Assembly: GCA_036500345.1 (NCBI GenBank)
Contig: DASYCE010000026.1
Span: forward strand, 157,782-221,781
Source: Gemmatimonadales bacterium
GTDB taxonomy: Bacteria; Gemmatimonadota; Gemmatimonadetes; Gemmatimonadales; GWC2-71-9
Length of the DNA stretch: 64,000 bases
Direction: 5' to 3'
Below, in pieces: positions 35,658-44,520 of the stretch. The notes beneath the pieces were generated by a model. The model worked only from the letters and a program-made list of their open reading frames with translations, had not been told where the DNA came from and did no database searches. Positions within the stretch are counted from its first letter, which is position 1, and every line of letters starts with the position of its first letter. A program made the position numbers and the translations under genes.

Positions 35658-36793
35658 GCGAGTACCTCGTGCGCCATCCGACGTGCGTCCGCATCGGCCG
35701 CGCGGATGGCATCGAGCGAGTCCGCGGGCGCCGACGTCATCTGCGACAGGACGGTGTCGATTGTGGCGGCGATGTCGCCGAAGCCGACATGTCCCGCGAG
35801 AAATGCGGCCACAGCCACCTCGTTTGCGGCGTTGAAAGCCGCCGGCATCGTCCCTCCGGCGCGGCCGGCGGCGATACCGAGCCGGAACGCCGGAAAACAC
35901 TCATGCCGGAGCGGCTCGAAGGTCAGCGGCCCCGCCGCGACCGGATCGAATCGCCGGACACCATCGTCGGTGAGACGCATCGGATGGGAGAGGGCGTACA
36001 GGATCGGCACCTCCATCGACGGAAATCCGAGTTGCGCCAGGACGCTTCCGTCCGTGAACTCGACCAGCGCGTGGATCACGCTTTGCGGATGGACCACCAC
36101 TTCGACCGCGTCATACGACAACCCGAAGAGGTGATGCGCCTCGATGACTTCGAGCGCCTTGTTGGCCAATGTCGCGGAATCGACGGTGATCTTCGACCCC
36201 ATCCGCCAGGTCGGGTGCTGCAGCGCTTCGGTCACCGTGGCGCGCGCCACGCGATCGCGATCCCAGGTGCGAAACGGGCCGCCGGACGCCGTGAGAATGA
36301 TCCGCGACAGCGCCGGCTCCATGGTGGTGGTACACTGGAGCACCGCACTGTGTTCCGAATCGATCGGTACGACTTCCCCGCCGCCGTCACGCGCAGCCGC
36401 GTTGACCAGGGCCCCGGCCATGACGAGCGATTCCTTGTTGGCGAGCGCGACGCGCTTCCCCGCCAGGAGGGCCGCGAGCGTCGCGTCGAGTCCGGCAGCG
36501 CCAACCACGGCATTCACCACGATGTCGACATCGGACCTCGTCGCCGCCTCGACCAGCGCTTCGGGGCCGGTGGCAACGCCGGCGTGGCCATTGCCATGCA
36601 CCAGACCCGCGAACGCGGGCTTCCACGCCGCGCATTGCTCGGCCAGTCGATCACCGTTCGATCCGGCGACGAGCGCCGAGACGTGAAAGGCTTCGCGATG
36701 CCGGCTGATTACGGCGAGGGTACTGACGCCGATCGACCCGGTACTGCCGAGCAAAGCAATCCCGCGCGGGGCGGAGTGAGCTGGCGAGGTCAC
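35654..36793 (-). CDS. dxr: 1-deoxy-D-xylulose 5-phosphate reductoisomerase
   Basis: A 379-residue enzyme for the second step of the MEP isoprenoid pathway. The NADPH-binding LLGSTGSIGVSTL is at the N-terminus. RVALANKESLVMAG and the substrate loop PIDSEHSAVLQC are intact, and the metal ligands are in that region. It works with dxs, encoded about 22 kb away in this window. Four-base overlaps on both sides couple it to cdsA and rseP. Confidence 0.97.
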   Translation of the reverse strand: MTSPAHSAPRGIALLGSTGSIGVSTLAVISRHREAFHVSALVAGSNGDRLAEQCAAWKPAFAGLVHGNGHAGVATGPEALVEAATRSDVDIVVNAVVGAAGLDATLAALLAGKRVALANKESLVMAGALVNAAARDGGGEVVPIDSEHSAVLQCTTTMEPALSRIILTASGGPFRTWDRDRVARATVTEALQHPTWRMGSKITVDSATLANKALEVIEAHHLFGLSYDAVEVVVHPQSVIHALVEFTDGSVLAQLGFPSMEVPILYALSHPMRLTDDGVRRFDPVAAGPLTFEPLRHECFPAFRLGIAAGRAGGTMPAAFNAANEVAVAAFLAGHVGFGDIAATIDTVLSQMTSAPADSLDAIRAADADARRMAHEVLA

Positions 36794-37653
36794 GTCAAAC
36801 CGATCAGGTGGTACCCGATCGCCGCGGCCGGCAGGACGAAGTAGAGGGAATCCAGGCGATCGAGAACGCCCCCATGTCCCGGGATCAGTGCCGATGAATC
36901 CTTCACCCCTGCTTCACGCTTGAGCACCGACTCCGCCAGATCGCCGATCTGTCCGATGACCGTCACGGCGAGCGCGAGGAGTGCGATGGCAATGATCGGC
37001 GTATCGATCGCGAGGCGCGGAAAGATCGCCAGTGCGTAGATCACGCCTGCAATCGTTCCGACCACGGACCCTGCGATCGAACCGGCCCAGGTCTTGTTGG
37101 GAGAAATCGTTGGCGCGAGCTTCGCGCCACCAATCATTCGCCCGGCGAACATCGCCGCTGAGTCGCAGATCCAGATCACGATCATCGGCAGGAAGAGCAC
37201 TGCCGTCCCGGTCCATGAATCGGTCGACCACCGCGCGTGACGAATCATGAATGCCGATGCCGGCAGGACCCCGGTGTACATCGCGCCGAACAGTGTCACG
37301 GCGACCACCTCGAGCGGCCGCTCCTGCGGCGCCCGCGTAAAGGTCGCGATGCCGAAGATGATCATGAACGCGGCGATCATCACCATCGGCGTTGCCAAGG
37401 CCCACTGGAATCGAATCGGCCATTGCAGCACCAGTTGCAGCAACAGCACGGGGAGCACCGCCGCCACGATCCCGACAGCGCGGAGCGGCTTGATTCCGTT
37501 GCGTTCCGCGAGGTGGAAGAGTTCACCGGCGCCGAGCGCTGCCGCGACCATCAGCAACGCGGTCAGCAGCCAACCTCCGACCCAGATGATCGCGACCGCC
37601 GCTGGAATGGCGATCGCTGCGAAGGCGATGCGGCGCGTCATGTTGGCGTCCAT
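36790..37653 (-). CDS. cdsA: Phosphatidate cytidylyltransferase
   Basis: A 287-residue membrane enzyme making CDP-diacylglycerol from phosphatidate and CTP. It has about eight hydrophobic segments. The CdsA signature is complete near the C-terminus: SVLKREAGVKDSSALIPGHG followed by GVLDRLDS. It starts 12 bases after the uppS stop. Confidence 0.96.
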   Translation of the reverse strand: MDANMTRRIAFAAIAIPAAVAIIWVGGWLLTALLMVAAALGAGELFHLAERNGIKPLRAVGIVAAVLPVLLLQLVLQWPIRFQWALATPMVMIAAFMIIFGIATFTRAPQERPLEVVAVTLFGAMYTGVLPASAFMIRHARWSTDSWTGTAVLFLPMIVIWICDSAAMFAGRMIGGAKLAPTISPNKTWAGSIAGSVVGTIAGVIYALAIFPRLAIDTPIIAIALLALAVTVIGQIGDLAESVLKREAGVKDSSALIPGHGGVLDRLDSLYFVLPAAAIGYHLIGLT

Positions 37654-37665
37654 GCGGACGTTGCC

Positions 37666-38418
37666 TCAGGCGCTCACGCGACCGAAACGCCGGTCGCGCT
37701 GCTGGTAGTCCAGGATTGCCTCGAACAGTTCTTCCCGCGTGAAATCCGGCCAATGCACGGCAGTCACATGGAATTCGGCGTAGGCAAGCTGCCAGAGCAG
37801 GAAGTTCGAAACCCGGAGTTCGCCTGAGGTGCGGATGAGCAAATCGGGGTCCGGCCACTCTGCCGTGTACAACTCGGCGGCCATCGCAGCTTCGTCGATG
37901 GCGTCGGGTTCGATTTCGCCCTGGCGAACGCGTTCAGCGAGATGCCGGGCAGCACGGGTCAGTTCCGCCCGCGACGAGTAGGAGAGACAGACGTTCAGTG
38001 CCAACGCGCTGCCGCCCGCGGTGAGCGACTCGATCTGATCGACGGCGTTCCGCCCGGACAGCGTCAGTCTCGAGAGGTCACCGAGCATCCGCACCGCGAC
38101 ACCTTCGTCGCGCAGCTCCTTCGCTTCGATCGCGATGTACTCTTCGAGGAGCGCCATCAGCGCTTCGATTTCCGACGCGGGGCGCTGCCAGTTTTCCTGT
38201 GAGAAGGCGAAGATCGTCAGCACCGGCACGCGAGCCTGCAGGCAGCCCTCGACGCTTTCGCGGACCGAGGTCATCCCTGCCTGATGGCCGGCGCTTCGCG
38301 GCAGGCCACGGTCTCGCGCCCAACGCCCGTTGCCATCCATGATGATGGCGATGTGTCGCGGGATGCTGCCGTTGAGACGAAGTTGCTCCAGCCGTGGCGA
38401 CGTGTCGGCAGTCATCAC
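37666..38418 (-). CDS. uppS: Undecaprenyl diphosphate synthase (cis-prenyltransferase)
   Basis: A 250-residue enzyme building the C55 lipid carrier for cell-wall precursors. The catalytic Asp is in IAIIMDGNGRWA, followed by GLPRSAGHQAG. YSSRAELTRAA and the C-terminal PDPDLLIRTSGELRVSNFLL with WPDFTREE complete the active site. It overlaps frr by four bases. Standard frr-uppS-cdsA order. Confidence 0.97.
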   Translation of the reverse strand: MMTADTSPRLEQLRLNGSIPRHIAIIMDGNGRWARDRGLPRSAGHQAGMTSVRESVEGCLQARVPVLTIFAFSQENWQRPASEIEALMALLEEYIAIEAKELRDEGVAVRMLGDLSRLTLSGRNAVDQIESLTAGGSALALNVCLSYSSRAELTRAARHLAERVRQGEIEPDAIDEAAMAAELYTAEWPDPDLLIRTSGELRVSNFLLWQLAYAEFHVTAVHWPDFTREELFEAILDYQQRDRRFGRVSA

Positions 38419-38966
38419 ACCTCGAGGATTTCGGCTTCCTTCGCCTTGAGCTGTGCTTCGATCTGATGAATGGCTTCGTCGGTGTGCTTCTGGACTTCCT
38501 TCTCGGCCCGGGTTTTCTCGTCCTCCGGCACCCGCTCGGTCTTCTTGATTCGCGCCATCGCATCGGTGCGCGCCTGCCGCACCGCGACGCGTCCCTCCTC
38601 CACCAGCTTGCCGCAGATCTTCACCAATTCCTTGCGCCGCTCTTCGGAGAGCATCGGCAGCGGCACCCGAATCAGGTTTCCCTGCGACTGCGGATTGAGG
38701 CCGAGATTGGCGTCGCGGATCGCTTTCTCGATCGCGACCGACAGGCTCTTGTCGAACGGCTGCACGGTGAGCATCCGCGGCTCAGGAGCACTCACCATCG
38801 CCACCTGCACCAGCGGCACGTGCGCGCCGTACGCTTCGACGCGGACGGTGTCGAGCAGCTGCGGCGAGGACTTACCGGAGCGGATCCCCTGCAATTCGCG
38901 CCGGGTATTCTCGACCGCCTTCTGCATGCCTTCGTGCGCCGTCTTGACCAGTTCGGGGAGTGTCAT
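38415..38966 (-). CDS. frr: Ribosome recycling factor
   Basis: 183 residues, a tRNA-shaped protein that with EF-G splits post-termination ribosomes. RRELQGIRSGKSSPQLLD and VPLPMLSEERRKELVKI are family signatures. Length is normal. It shares four-base overlaps with pyrH and uppS. Confidence 0.97.
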   Translation of the reverse strand: MTLPELVKTAHEGMQKAVENTRRELQGIRSGKSSPQLLDTVRVEAYGAHVPLVQVAMVSAPEPRMLTVQPFDKSLSVAIEKAIRDANLGLNPQSQGNLIRVPLPMLSEERRKELVKICGKLVEEGRVAVRQARTDAMARIKKTERVPEDEKTRAEKEVQKHTDEAIHQIEAQLKAKEAEILEV

Positions 38967-39673
38967 CGGACGAGGGTGCCGACGCGTTCGCCGCTGAGGA
39001 CGCGGGCGATGGCGCCAGGCTGGTTGATGTTGAGGACGACGATCGGGAGCTTGTTCGCCTGGCAGAGGCCGAAGGCGTTGGCATCCATCACCGCGTAGCC
39101 ATTCACCAGCGCCTCCTGGAAAGTGATCTCGGAGAGGAGCTTGGCATCGGGGGATGTCCGTGGATCGGCGGTGTAGACGCCGTCGACGTTGGTCGCCTTG
39201 AGCACCACTTCAGCTTCCATCTCCAGCGCGCGCAGCACCGCCGCGGTATCAGTTGAAAAGAACGGGTTGCCGGTCCCGCCGGCGAAGATCACGATCCGCC
39301 CTTTTTCGAGATGGCGCATCATGCGCCGGCGGATGTACGGCTCCGCCAGCGACTCCATCCGGATCGCCGTCAGCACCCGGGTCTGCACGTCGAGCGATTC
39401 CAGGACGTTCTGCAGCGCGAGCGAATTGATGACGGTGGCAAGCATCCCCATGTAATCGGCGGAGACGCGATCGAGCCCGTGCCCGCTGGCTGCCGCACCA
39501 CGAACGATATTGCCGCCGCCGACGACGAGACCGAGGGAGACCCCCATCTCATGTACTTGCTTGATCTCGCCGGCGAGCGTGCCCATCACCTGGTAGTCGA
39601 GCCCACCGCCCTTGTTGCCGGCGAGCGCCTCGCCGGAAATCTTGAGCAACGCCCGGCGGTAGGGCTGCGTCAT
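38963..39673 (-). CDS. pyrH: UMP kinase
   Basis: A 236-residue amino-acid-kinase-fold enzyme making UDP. The N-terminal LLKISGEALAG, the glycine loop VVGGGNIVRG, and the UMP-binding TGNPFFSTDTAAVLRA are present. Its ATG overlaps the tsf stop by one base (TGATG), and it overlaps frr by four bases. Confidence 0.97.
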   Translation of the reverse strand: MTQPYRRALLKISGEALAGNKGGGLDYQVMGTLAGEIKQVHEMGVSLGLVVGGGNIVRGAAASGHGLDRVSADYMGMLATVINSLALQNVLESLDVQTRVLTAIRMESLAEPYIRRRMMRHLEKGRIVIFAGGTGNPFFSTDTAAVLRALEMEAEVVLKATNVDGVYTADPRTSPDAKLLSEITFQEALVNGYAVMDANAFGLCQANKLPIVVLNINQPGAIARVLSGERVGTLVR

Positions 39674-40521
39674 CAGACTTCGCCGACCTTGAAGCGGGCG
39701 AAGCGGGCGACCGTGGCACCGGGGATCCGGCCGAGCATCTGCCCGATCGTGACGGATTCATCCTTGACGAACGGCTGATCGACCAGGGCGCGCTCGGCGG
39801 CGAACTTGCGGACCTTTCCCTCGACGATCTTGGCGCGGATCGCTTCGGGCTTCCCTTCCTGCGCCACCTGCTCCTCGGCGATGCGACGCTCACGATCAAG
39901 CAGCTCCGCCGGAATGTCGGCGGAGGTGACGGCGATCGGATCCGCCGATGCGATGTGCAGCGCAATTTCCGCGGCAAGCGCCATCGCGGCGTCGTCAGCG
40001 GCACCGTTCAGTTCGACGATGACACCGACCTGTCGGTTGTGATGACGATAGACGCCAACGGCACCCGCGGCGGCGCCGAACCTTGCGACCCGCTTGAGCG
40101 TCATCGCTTCGCCGGTCGTGCCGGAGGTTTCCTTGATCAGCTGATCGATCGACTTGCCGTCGATTGATTCGGCGAGGAAGCCATCAAGCGTGACACCGAC
40201 CGGACTCGACTCGAGGGCGTGCGAAGCGAGACGCTGCGCCAGCATCTGGAAGCCGTCGGTCCGCGCGACGAAATCGGTCTCGCAATTCAGCTCGATCATC
40301 GCGCCGCGGTCGGAAACGCTCTCGATCACGACGAGTCCCTGCGACGCGTCGCGGCCGGCGCGCTTCTCGGCCTTGGCGATCCCCTTCTTGCGGAGGATTT
40401 CGCCCGCCATCGTCATGTCGCCGTTGGCCTCTTCCAGCGCCTTCTTGCAATCCATCATCCCGGCGCCGGTACGGGCGCGGAGCTCCGAGATGTCCTTGGT
40501 GCTGATAGTCATTGCGGTCAT
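39673..40521 (-). CDS. tsf: Elongation factor Ts
   Basis: A 282-residue exchange factor for EF-Tu. The UBA-like N-terminal domain has LRARTGAGMMDCKKALEE with AEILRKKG, and the core contains IELNCETDFVAR. The ATG at 40521 (MTAMTIST) is preferred; 40512 is an alternative, and 40590 would extend across the rpsB-tsf hairpin. Follows rpsB as in most bacteria. Confidence 0.97.
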   Translation of the reverse strand: MTAMTISTKDISELRARTGAGMMDCKKALEEANGDMTMAGEILRKKGIAKAEKRAGRDASQGLVVIESVSDRGAMIELNCETDFVARTDGFQMLAQRLASHALESSPVGVTLDGFLAESIDGKSIDQLIKETSGTTGEAMTLKRVARFGAAAGAVGVYRHHNRQVGVIVELNGAADDAAMALAAEIALHIASADPIAVTSADIPAELLDRERRIAEEQVAQEGKPEAIRAKIVEGKVRKFAAERALVDQPFVKDESVTIGQMLGRIPGATVARFARFKVGEV

Positions 40522-40550
40522 CGGCTCGTAGTCTAACGGGTTCTCGTTGC

Positions 40551-40578
40551 AAAACCGCCGCCCGGAGGTGGGCGGCGG
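40551..40578 (-). terminator. Intercistronic hairpin between rpsB and tsf
   Basis: A nine-base stem pairs CCGCCGCCC (40555-40563) with GGGCGGCGG (40570-40578) over a six-base loop, and read leftward it is followed by TTTTGCAA. Probably a partial terminator that lowers tsf relative to rpsB. Confidence 0.65.
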
Positions 40579-40635
40579 CACTGTCGGCATCCGGCGCAGC
40601 CGCCGGTCGTCCCGATTCCTCGAACGGCCGGCCGA

Positions 40636-41508
40636 TCAGGCCAGCGTGTCGCCGCCCTCGCTCGATCCGCCGGCGTCATGCTTGAGCCGCGCGGCGATTG
40701 CCTCGGGGCGCGCTTTCCGCTTGCGGCGGGGGCGGCGCTTCTTGCGATCCTCTTCCGACGCTCCGTCGCCTTCGCCCGCGGAGTAGGTCTCGGCTTCCTC
40801 ATCGAGCGCCACATCGCGCACCGGCATCTGGGCGCGGGCTTCGCGCACCGCTTCGCAGAGCGCGCCGGTGATCAGCGACACGCTGCGGATGGCGTCGTCG
40901 TTGCCGGGAATCGGCACGCTGATGACATCGGGGTCGGCGTTGGTGTCGACGATGGCGACCACCGGAATGCCCAGCCGGTTCGCCTCCTGGACCGCAATCT
41001 TCTCCTTCTTGGCGTCGACCACGAAGAGTGCGCCCGGCAACCGCCCCATCATCTTGATCCCCTCGAGGTTGCGCGAGAGCTTCTCGCGTTCCCGCTCGAA
41101 GAGGAGTTGTTCCTTCTTGGTGTAGTTCTCGAAATCGCCTTCCTGCGCACCCTGTTCGAGATCGCGCAGACGGCGAATCTGTTTCTTGATCGTCTGGAAA
41201 TTGGTGAGGGTGCCGCCGAGCCAGCGCTCGGTCACGAAGTGACAGCCGGCGTTGCGCGCTTCGGACTCCACCACGGCCTTGAGCTGGCGCTTGGTGCAGA
41301 CGAAGAGAATGTTCTCGCCCTTGAGCGCGACCTGCTTGAGGAGATCGGCCGCCTGCTGCAGCTGCTTCAATGTCTTCTGCAGATCGATGAGGTAGATCCC
41401 CGAGCGCTCGGCGAAGATGAAGCGGCGCATCTTGGGATTCCACCGGCGGGTCTGGTGACCGAAGTGCGTGCCGGCGTCGAGCAGGTCCTGCAGTGTAGGA
41501 ATGGCCAC
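40636..41508 (-). CDS. rpsB: Ribosomal protein S2
   Basis: About 290 residues. LLDAGTHFGHQTRRWNPKM and IYLIDLQKTLKQL at the N-terminus, and PIPGNDDAIRSVSLI further on, are clear S2 signatures. The C-terminal 65 residues are a charged tail, first acidic (DEEAETYSAGEGDGASEED) then basic (KKRRPRRKRKARPE), longer than in E. coli S2 (241 residues). The GTG at 41508 has AGGAG nine bases upstream and matches the family start; a reading to 41619 is unsupported. Confidence 0.96.
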   Translation of the reverse strand: MAIPTLQDLLDAGTHFGHQTRRWNPKMRRFIFAERSGIYLIDLQKTLKQLQQAADLLKQVALKGENILFVCTKRQLKAVVESEARNAGCHFVTERWLGGTLTNFQTIKKQIRRLRDLEQGAQEGDFENYTKKEQLLFEREREKLSRNLEGIKMMGRLPGALFVVDAKKEKIAVQEANRLGIPVVAIVDTNADPDVISVPIPGNDDAIRSVSLITGALCEAVREARAQMPVRDVALDEEAETYSAGEGDGASEEDRKKRRPRRKRKARPEAIAARLKHDAGGSSEGGDTLA

Positions 41509-41746
41509 GCGAAACAGCTCCTGAACTGTGGGTTGTACGCTACGCCGTCCATCTGCTGCGATCACGACCCGACAGGGCACCCGCGAACGCATCCGGCGGC
41601 GAGCAGCTTCGCACGCCACGGCGGCGTGCGTGTGTGGTGCGACCGGTGCAGCTCCGTCGGCCCGCGGTCATGTAGTGCAATACAAGGCAATTCGTCTGCA
41701 GCAGGCCCTTCGAATTAACAAGCTCAAACCAATGCTGGGCCAGCGG

Positions 41747-41816
41747 GCCCTTCGACTCGATCGCTACGCGATCTCGCTCAGGGCAGTTTTCGAAGCGTTT
41801 AGCGCTTCGAAAACTG
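41747..41816. repeat. Two adjacent hairpins spanning the end of rpsI and the rpsB upstream region
   Basis: The first hairpin has GCCCT (41747-41751) pairing with AGGGC (41780-41784) and, inside, GATCGC with GCGATC (41759-41764 and 41768-41773). The second has a 14-base perfect stem, 41784-41797 with 41803-41816, and its loop holds the rpsI stop codon; the right arm is the last four or five rpsI codons. No T-run follows in either direction. The first resembles the 1096-1170 element in style. Confidence 0.6.
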
Positions 41817-42200
41817 GAACCGCTTACGCGCGCCCGGCCGGCCCGGCTTCTTCCGCTCCACCGCGCGCGGATCGCGCGTCAGCAAGCCGGCAGGGCGAAG
41901 CTTGGCGCGGTGCTGCGGGTCGGCTGCGACCAGTGCACGCGCCACGGCGTGGCGCATTGCGCCAGCCTGGCCTGCCACACCGCCACCGTCCACATGCGCC
42001 ATCACATCAAAGGTGCCGAGCGTGTCGGTCGCGGTGAACGGCTGCTGAATGTGCTGCACCAGCGACGGCCGGGGGAAATAATCACCGAGAGTGCGTCCGT
42101 TGACGTCCCACTTGCCAGTGCCCGGCGTGAGATAGACCCGGGCAACACTCGTCTTGCGGCGGCCAATCGCCTGCCAGCGGAATTCGGAAGAAGCGGCCAT
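41799..42200 (-). CDS. rpsI: Ribosomal protein S9
   Basis: 133 residues, with the usual core (AIGRRKTSVARVYLTPGTGK) and the C-terminal basic tail ending in KRFQFSKR, which reaches the ribosomal P site. The ATG overlaps the rplM stop by one base. Together they form the standard rplM-rpsI pair. Confidence 0.97.
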   Translation of the reverse strand: MAASSEFRWQAIGRRKTSVARVYLTPGTGKWDVNGRTLGDYFPRPSLVQHIQQPFTATDTLGTFDVMAHVDGGGVAGQAGAMRHAVARALVAADPQHRAKLRPAGLLTRDPRAVERKKPGRPGARKRFQFSKR

Positions 42201-42652
42201 CAGTTGGTCTTCGCCTTGGTGGCAATGGTGATCGGCTTCGGCTGCTGGGCTTCGTGCGGATGCTCCGCGCCGCCGTACACCTTGAGCTTGGTGCGCATCT
42301 TCTGACGCGCCAGGGAATTCTTCGGCAGCATGCCGAAGACGGCCTTCTCGATCACCCGGTCCGGGTGCTTGGCGAGGAGATCTTCGGCGACCGTGTAGCG
42401 ATCGTGACCCATGTAGCCGGTGTGCCGGAAGTACTCCTTCTGGCTCGCCTTGCGCCCGGTCAATTTGACCTTGGACGCGTTGAGCACGATGACGAAGTCG
42501 CCACCGTCCATGTGCGGCGTGAAGGTCGGCTTGTGCTTGCCACGAATCAACTGCGCCACGTGCGTTGCGAGGCGGCCGAGCGGAACGTCGGTCGCATCGA
42601 TCACATGCCAGTCGTGTTGCAAGTCCGAATGCTTGGCGCTGAAAGTCTTCAT
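42200..42652 (-). CDS. rplM: Ribosomal protein L13
   Basis: 150 residues. WHVIDATDVPLGRLATHVAQ, the RKHK-like GKHKPTFTPH and HTGYMGHDRYT are family signatures. GGGGA lies upstream of the ATG. A 117-base non-coding gap separates it from the carboxylase operon and must hold its promoter, but I cannot place one with confidence. Confidence 0.97.
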   Translation of the reverse strand: MKTFSAKHSDLQHDWHVIDATDVPLGRLATHVAQLIRGKHKPTFTPHMDGGDFVIVLNASKVKLTGRKASQKEYFRHTGYMGHDRYTVAEDLLAKHPDRVIEKAVFGMLPKNSLARQKMRTKLKVYGGAEHPHEAQQPKPITIATKAKTN

Positions 42653-42769
42653 TTCCCGCGAATCCCCATCAAATGCTCTGGAACGGCTGTCTGAAGTAGC
42701 CCTCCAAGTTAGCCTCCAGCAAGCGATTGGGGCAAGTGGACCCTCGCGAGAACGGTCCCGGCCAGCAGA

Positions 42770-43288
42770 TCACTCCCCGGCAGCCTCGGCGGGGCCCAGT
42801 TCGAGGAGCCTGGCCCCCTTCTCCACCGCCTGCCCGGCCTCCACCAGGACGGCGCGCACCGTCCCTGCGGCGTCGGCCTTGAACTCGTTCTCCATCTTCA
42901 TCGCCTCGAGTACCAGGAGCGGCGTCCCGACGGCGACCGTATCACCGGCTTTGACGTGCACCCGCAGAACCATACCGGGCATCGGGGCCTTCAGGGTGGC
43001 GTGGCCATCCGACGCCTTGCCGGCGCCGACCAGCAGGCGGATCTGTCGGCTCCGCTCGTCCTCCACCGAAAGCTCGCGCACCGCCCCGCCGTCGACGAGC
43101 CGCATCGAGATCCCGTCGACGCGATCGAGTGCGACCGTGGCGGCGTCGCCGTTGATCACCACCCGGAGCTCGGGCGTGCCCCGGGTTCGCTCGACTCGCG
43201 CCTCGACCGGCCGGCTGTCGACACGAACCGCGTCACTGTCCAGCTCCACCGCCACGCTCCGGTCACCGATCGTCACGATGTACTTCAC
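42770..43288 (-). CDS. Biotin carboxyl carrier protein (acyl-CoA carboxylase)
   Basis: A 172-residue protein. The C-terminal biotinyl domain (about 100-165) has APMPGMVLRVHVKAGD and the biotin lysine in EAMKMEN. The N-terminal 95 residues form a beta-rich domain (YIVTIGDRSVAVELD) resembling the linker/BT region of the alpha chain of propionyl- or methylcrotonyl-CoA carboxylases. The gene overlaps the RNA methyltransferase gene by four bases. With the biotin carboxylase at 44517 it makes up what is normally one chain. Confidence 0.9.
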   Translation of the reverse strand: MKYIVTIGDRSVAVELDSDAVRVDSRPVEARVERTRGTPELRVVINGDAATVALDRVDGISMRLVDGGAVRELSVEDERSRQIRLLVGAGKASDGHATLKAPMPGMVLRVHVKAGDTVAVGTPLLVLEAMKMENEFKADAAGTVRAVLVEAGQAVEKGARLLELGPAEAAGE

Positions 43289-44520
43289 CGCTGCTCCAGG
43301 ATGGCGAGAGTTTCCAGATGCGCTGTCTGCGGGAACTGATCATACGCCGTGACACTACGCACGCGGAACCGGGGTGCGAGGCGCTGCAGGTCGCGCGCGA
43401 GCGTCGCCGGGTCACAGGAGATGTAGGCGATCGTCGAGACCGTGGACGCGGTGAGCGCATCGGTGACCGACGCCGCCATACCAGTCCGAGGCGGATTCGT
43501 GACCACTATGGTCGCAGCCGGGAGGGTCGCGATGACCTCCTCCACACTCCCGGTACGCCGATCGGGGCCTGCCGGTCCGAGGGTGACAGCCAGAGCCACC
43601 GCCGCACGATCACGTTCGACGCTCACCACCATGGCGCCGCGGGCGGCAAGTGCAACCGTGGTCTCACCGATTCCTGCGTACAGATCCCACGCGACCTGCC
43701 CGCCGATCTCGCCGAGGGCCTCGATCGCCGCCGCACGAACCTGATTTCCCACCGCGGGATGGACCTGTTCGAAGACCGTCGCCGGCCACGGCGTCTCGGC
43801 GCCTGCGAGGGCGCGGGGCCGCCCGCCCGCCGGATGCCACCAGATGCAGACCGCAAGGCCGGCATCACTCAATGCGCGATGCAGTGTCTTGGCGCCGGTC
43901 CACGCCGAGGCCCCTTCCGGCGTGCTCACGACAACGTGCCGCCCGCCGTCGCGGTCGAGACGGAACGCCACGCGGGTCCCATCGCCCGGGAGCAGCGAAC
44001 GATGGCTCCGCACCACCGCGTGCACTTCGCGAATTTCGGGTCGCGCGATCAGGCAGTCATGCAGGTCAAAGACGCGCACCGCGTCCTGCAACGGATGATA
44101 TCCGAGAAGTCCGCGCCAGATCGTCAATGTGATCCGGGTGCGGTACGCGAACGGATCGGGAGGTGGCGCCACCGGAGGATCGTCGATCTCGACGTGTCCG
44201 ATGCGTCGAAGCGCATCGCCGGCGATGCGTGCCTTGGCCGCACGCTGCGTCGGCGCGTCAAGATGCATCAGCTGGCACCCGCCGCACCGATCGTTGATGT
44301 AATGCGGGCACGGCGGGTCCACGCGTCCGGGACCCGCAACGATCACTGCATCGATGGCGGCGCGAGCGTACCGCGCGTGGAGCTGCACCGATCGGAGCCG
44401 GAGCCGGTCGCCGGCGGCGGCGCGAGGGATGAAGACCGCCCGTCCATCATCCAGCGTCGCGACACCGTCCCCGCCGCCGGCGAGCGAGCGCACCGTGACC
44501 TCGGTTCCCTCCGATGTCAC
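43285..44520 (-). CDS. 23S rRNA/tRNA uracil-5-methyltransferase (RlmD/TrmA type)
   Basis: A 411-residue SAM-dependent RNA methyltransferase. The N-terminal TRAM-like domain (TVRSLAGGGDGVATLDDGR) is followed by four Cys for a 4Fe-4S cluster: Cys71, Cys79, Cys82 and Cys156. The Rossmann domain has WDLYAGIGETTVALA, NPPRTGM and the catalytic Cys in YISCDPATLARDL, with the general-base Glu in FPQTAHLETLAIL. It should methylate uracil C5 in RNA; whether its target is 23S rRNA or tRNA cannot be told. It sits inside the carboxylase operon with four-base overlaps on both sides, an unusual place for it. Confidence 0.9.
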   Translation of the reverse strand: MTSEGTEVTVRSLAGGGDGVATLDDGRAVFIPRAAAGDRLRLRSVQLHARYARAAIDAVIVAGPGRVDPPCPHYINDRCGGCQLMHLDAPTQRAAKARIAGDALRRIGHVEIDDPPVAPPPDPFAYRTRITLTIWRGLLGYHPLQDAVRVFDLHDCLIARPEIREVHAVVRSHRSLLPGDGTRVAFRLDRDGGRHVVVSTPEGASAWTGAKTLHRALSDAGLAVCIWWHPAGGRPRALAGAETPWPATVFEQVHPAVGNQVRAAAIEALGEIGGQVAWDLYAGIGETTVALAARGAMVVSVERDRAAVALAVTLGPAGPDRRTGSVEEVIATLPAATIVVTNPPRTGMAASVTDALTASTVSTIAYISCDPATLARDLQRLAPRFRVRSVTAYDQFPQTAHLETLAILEQR

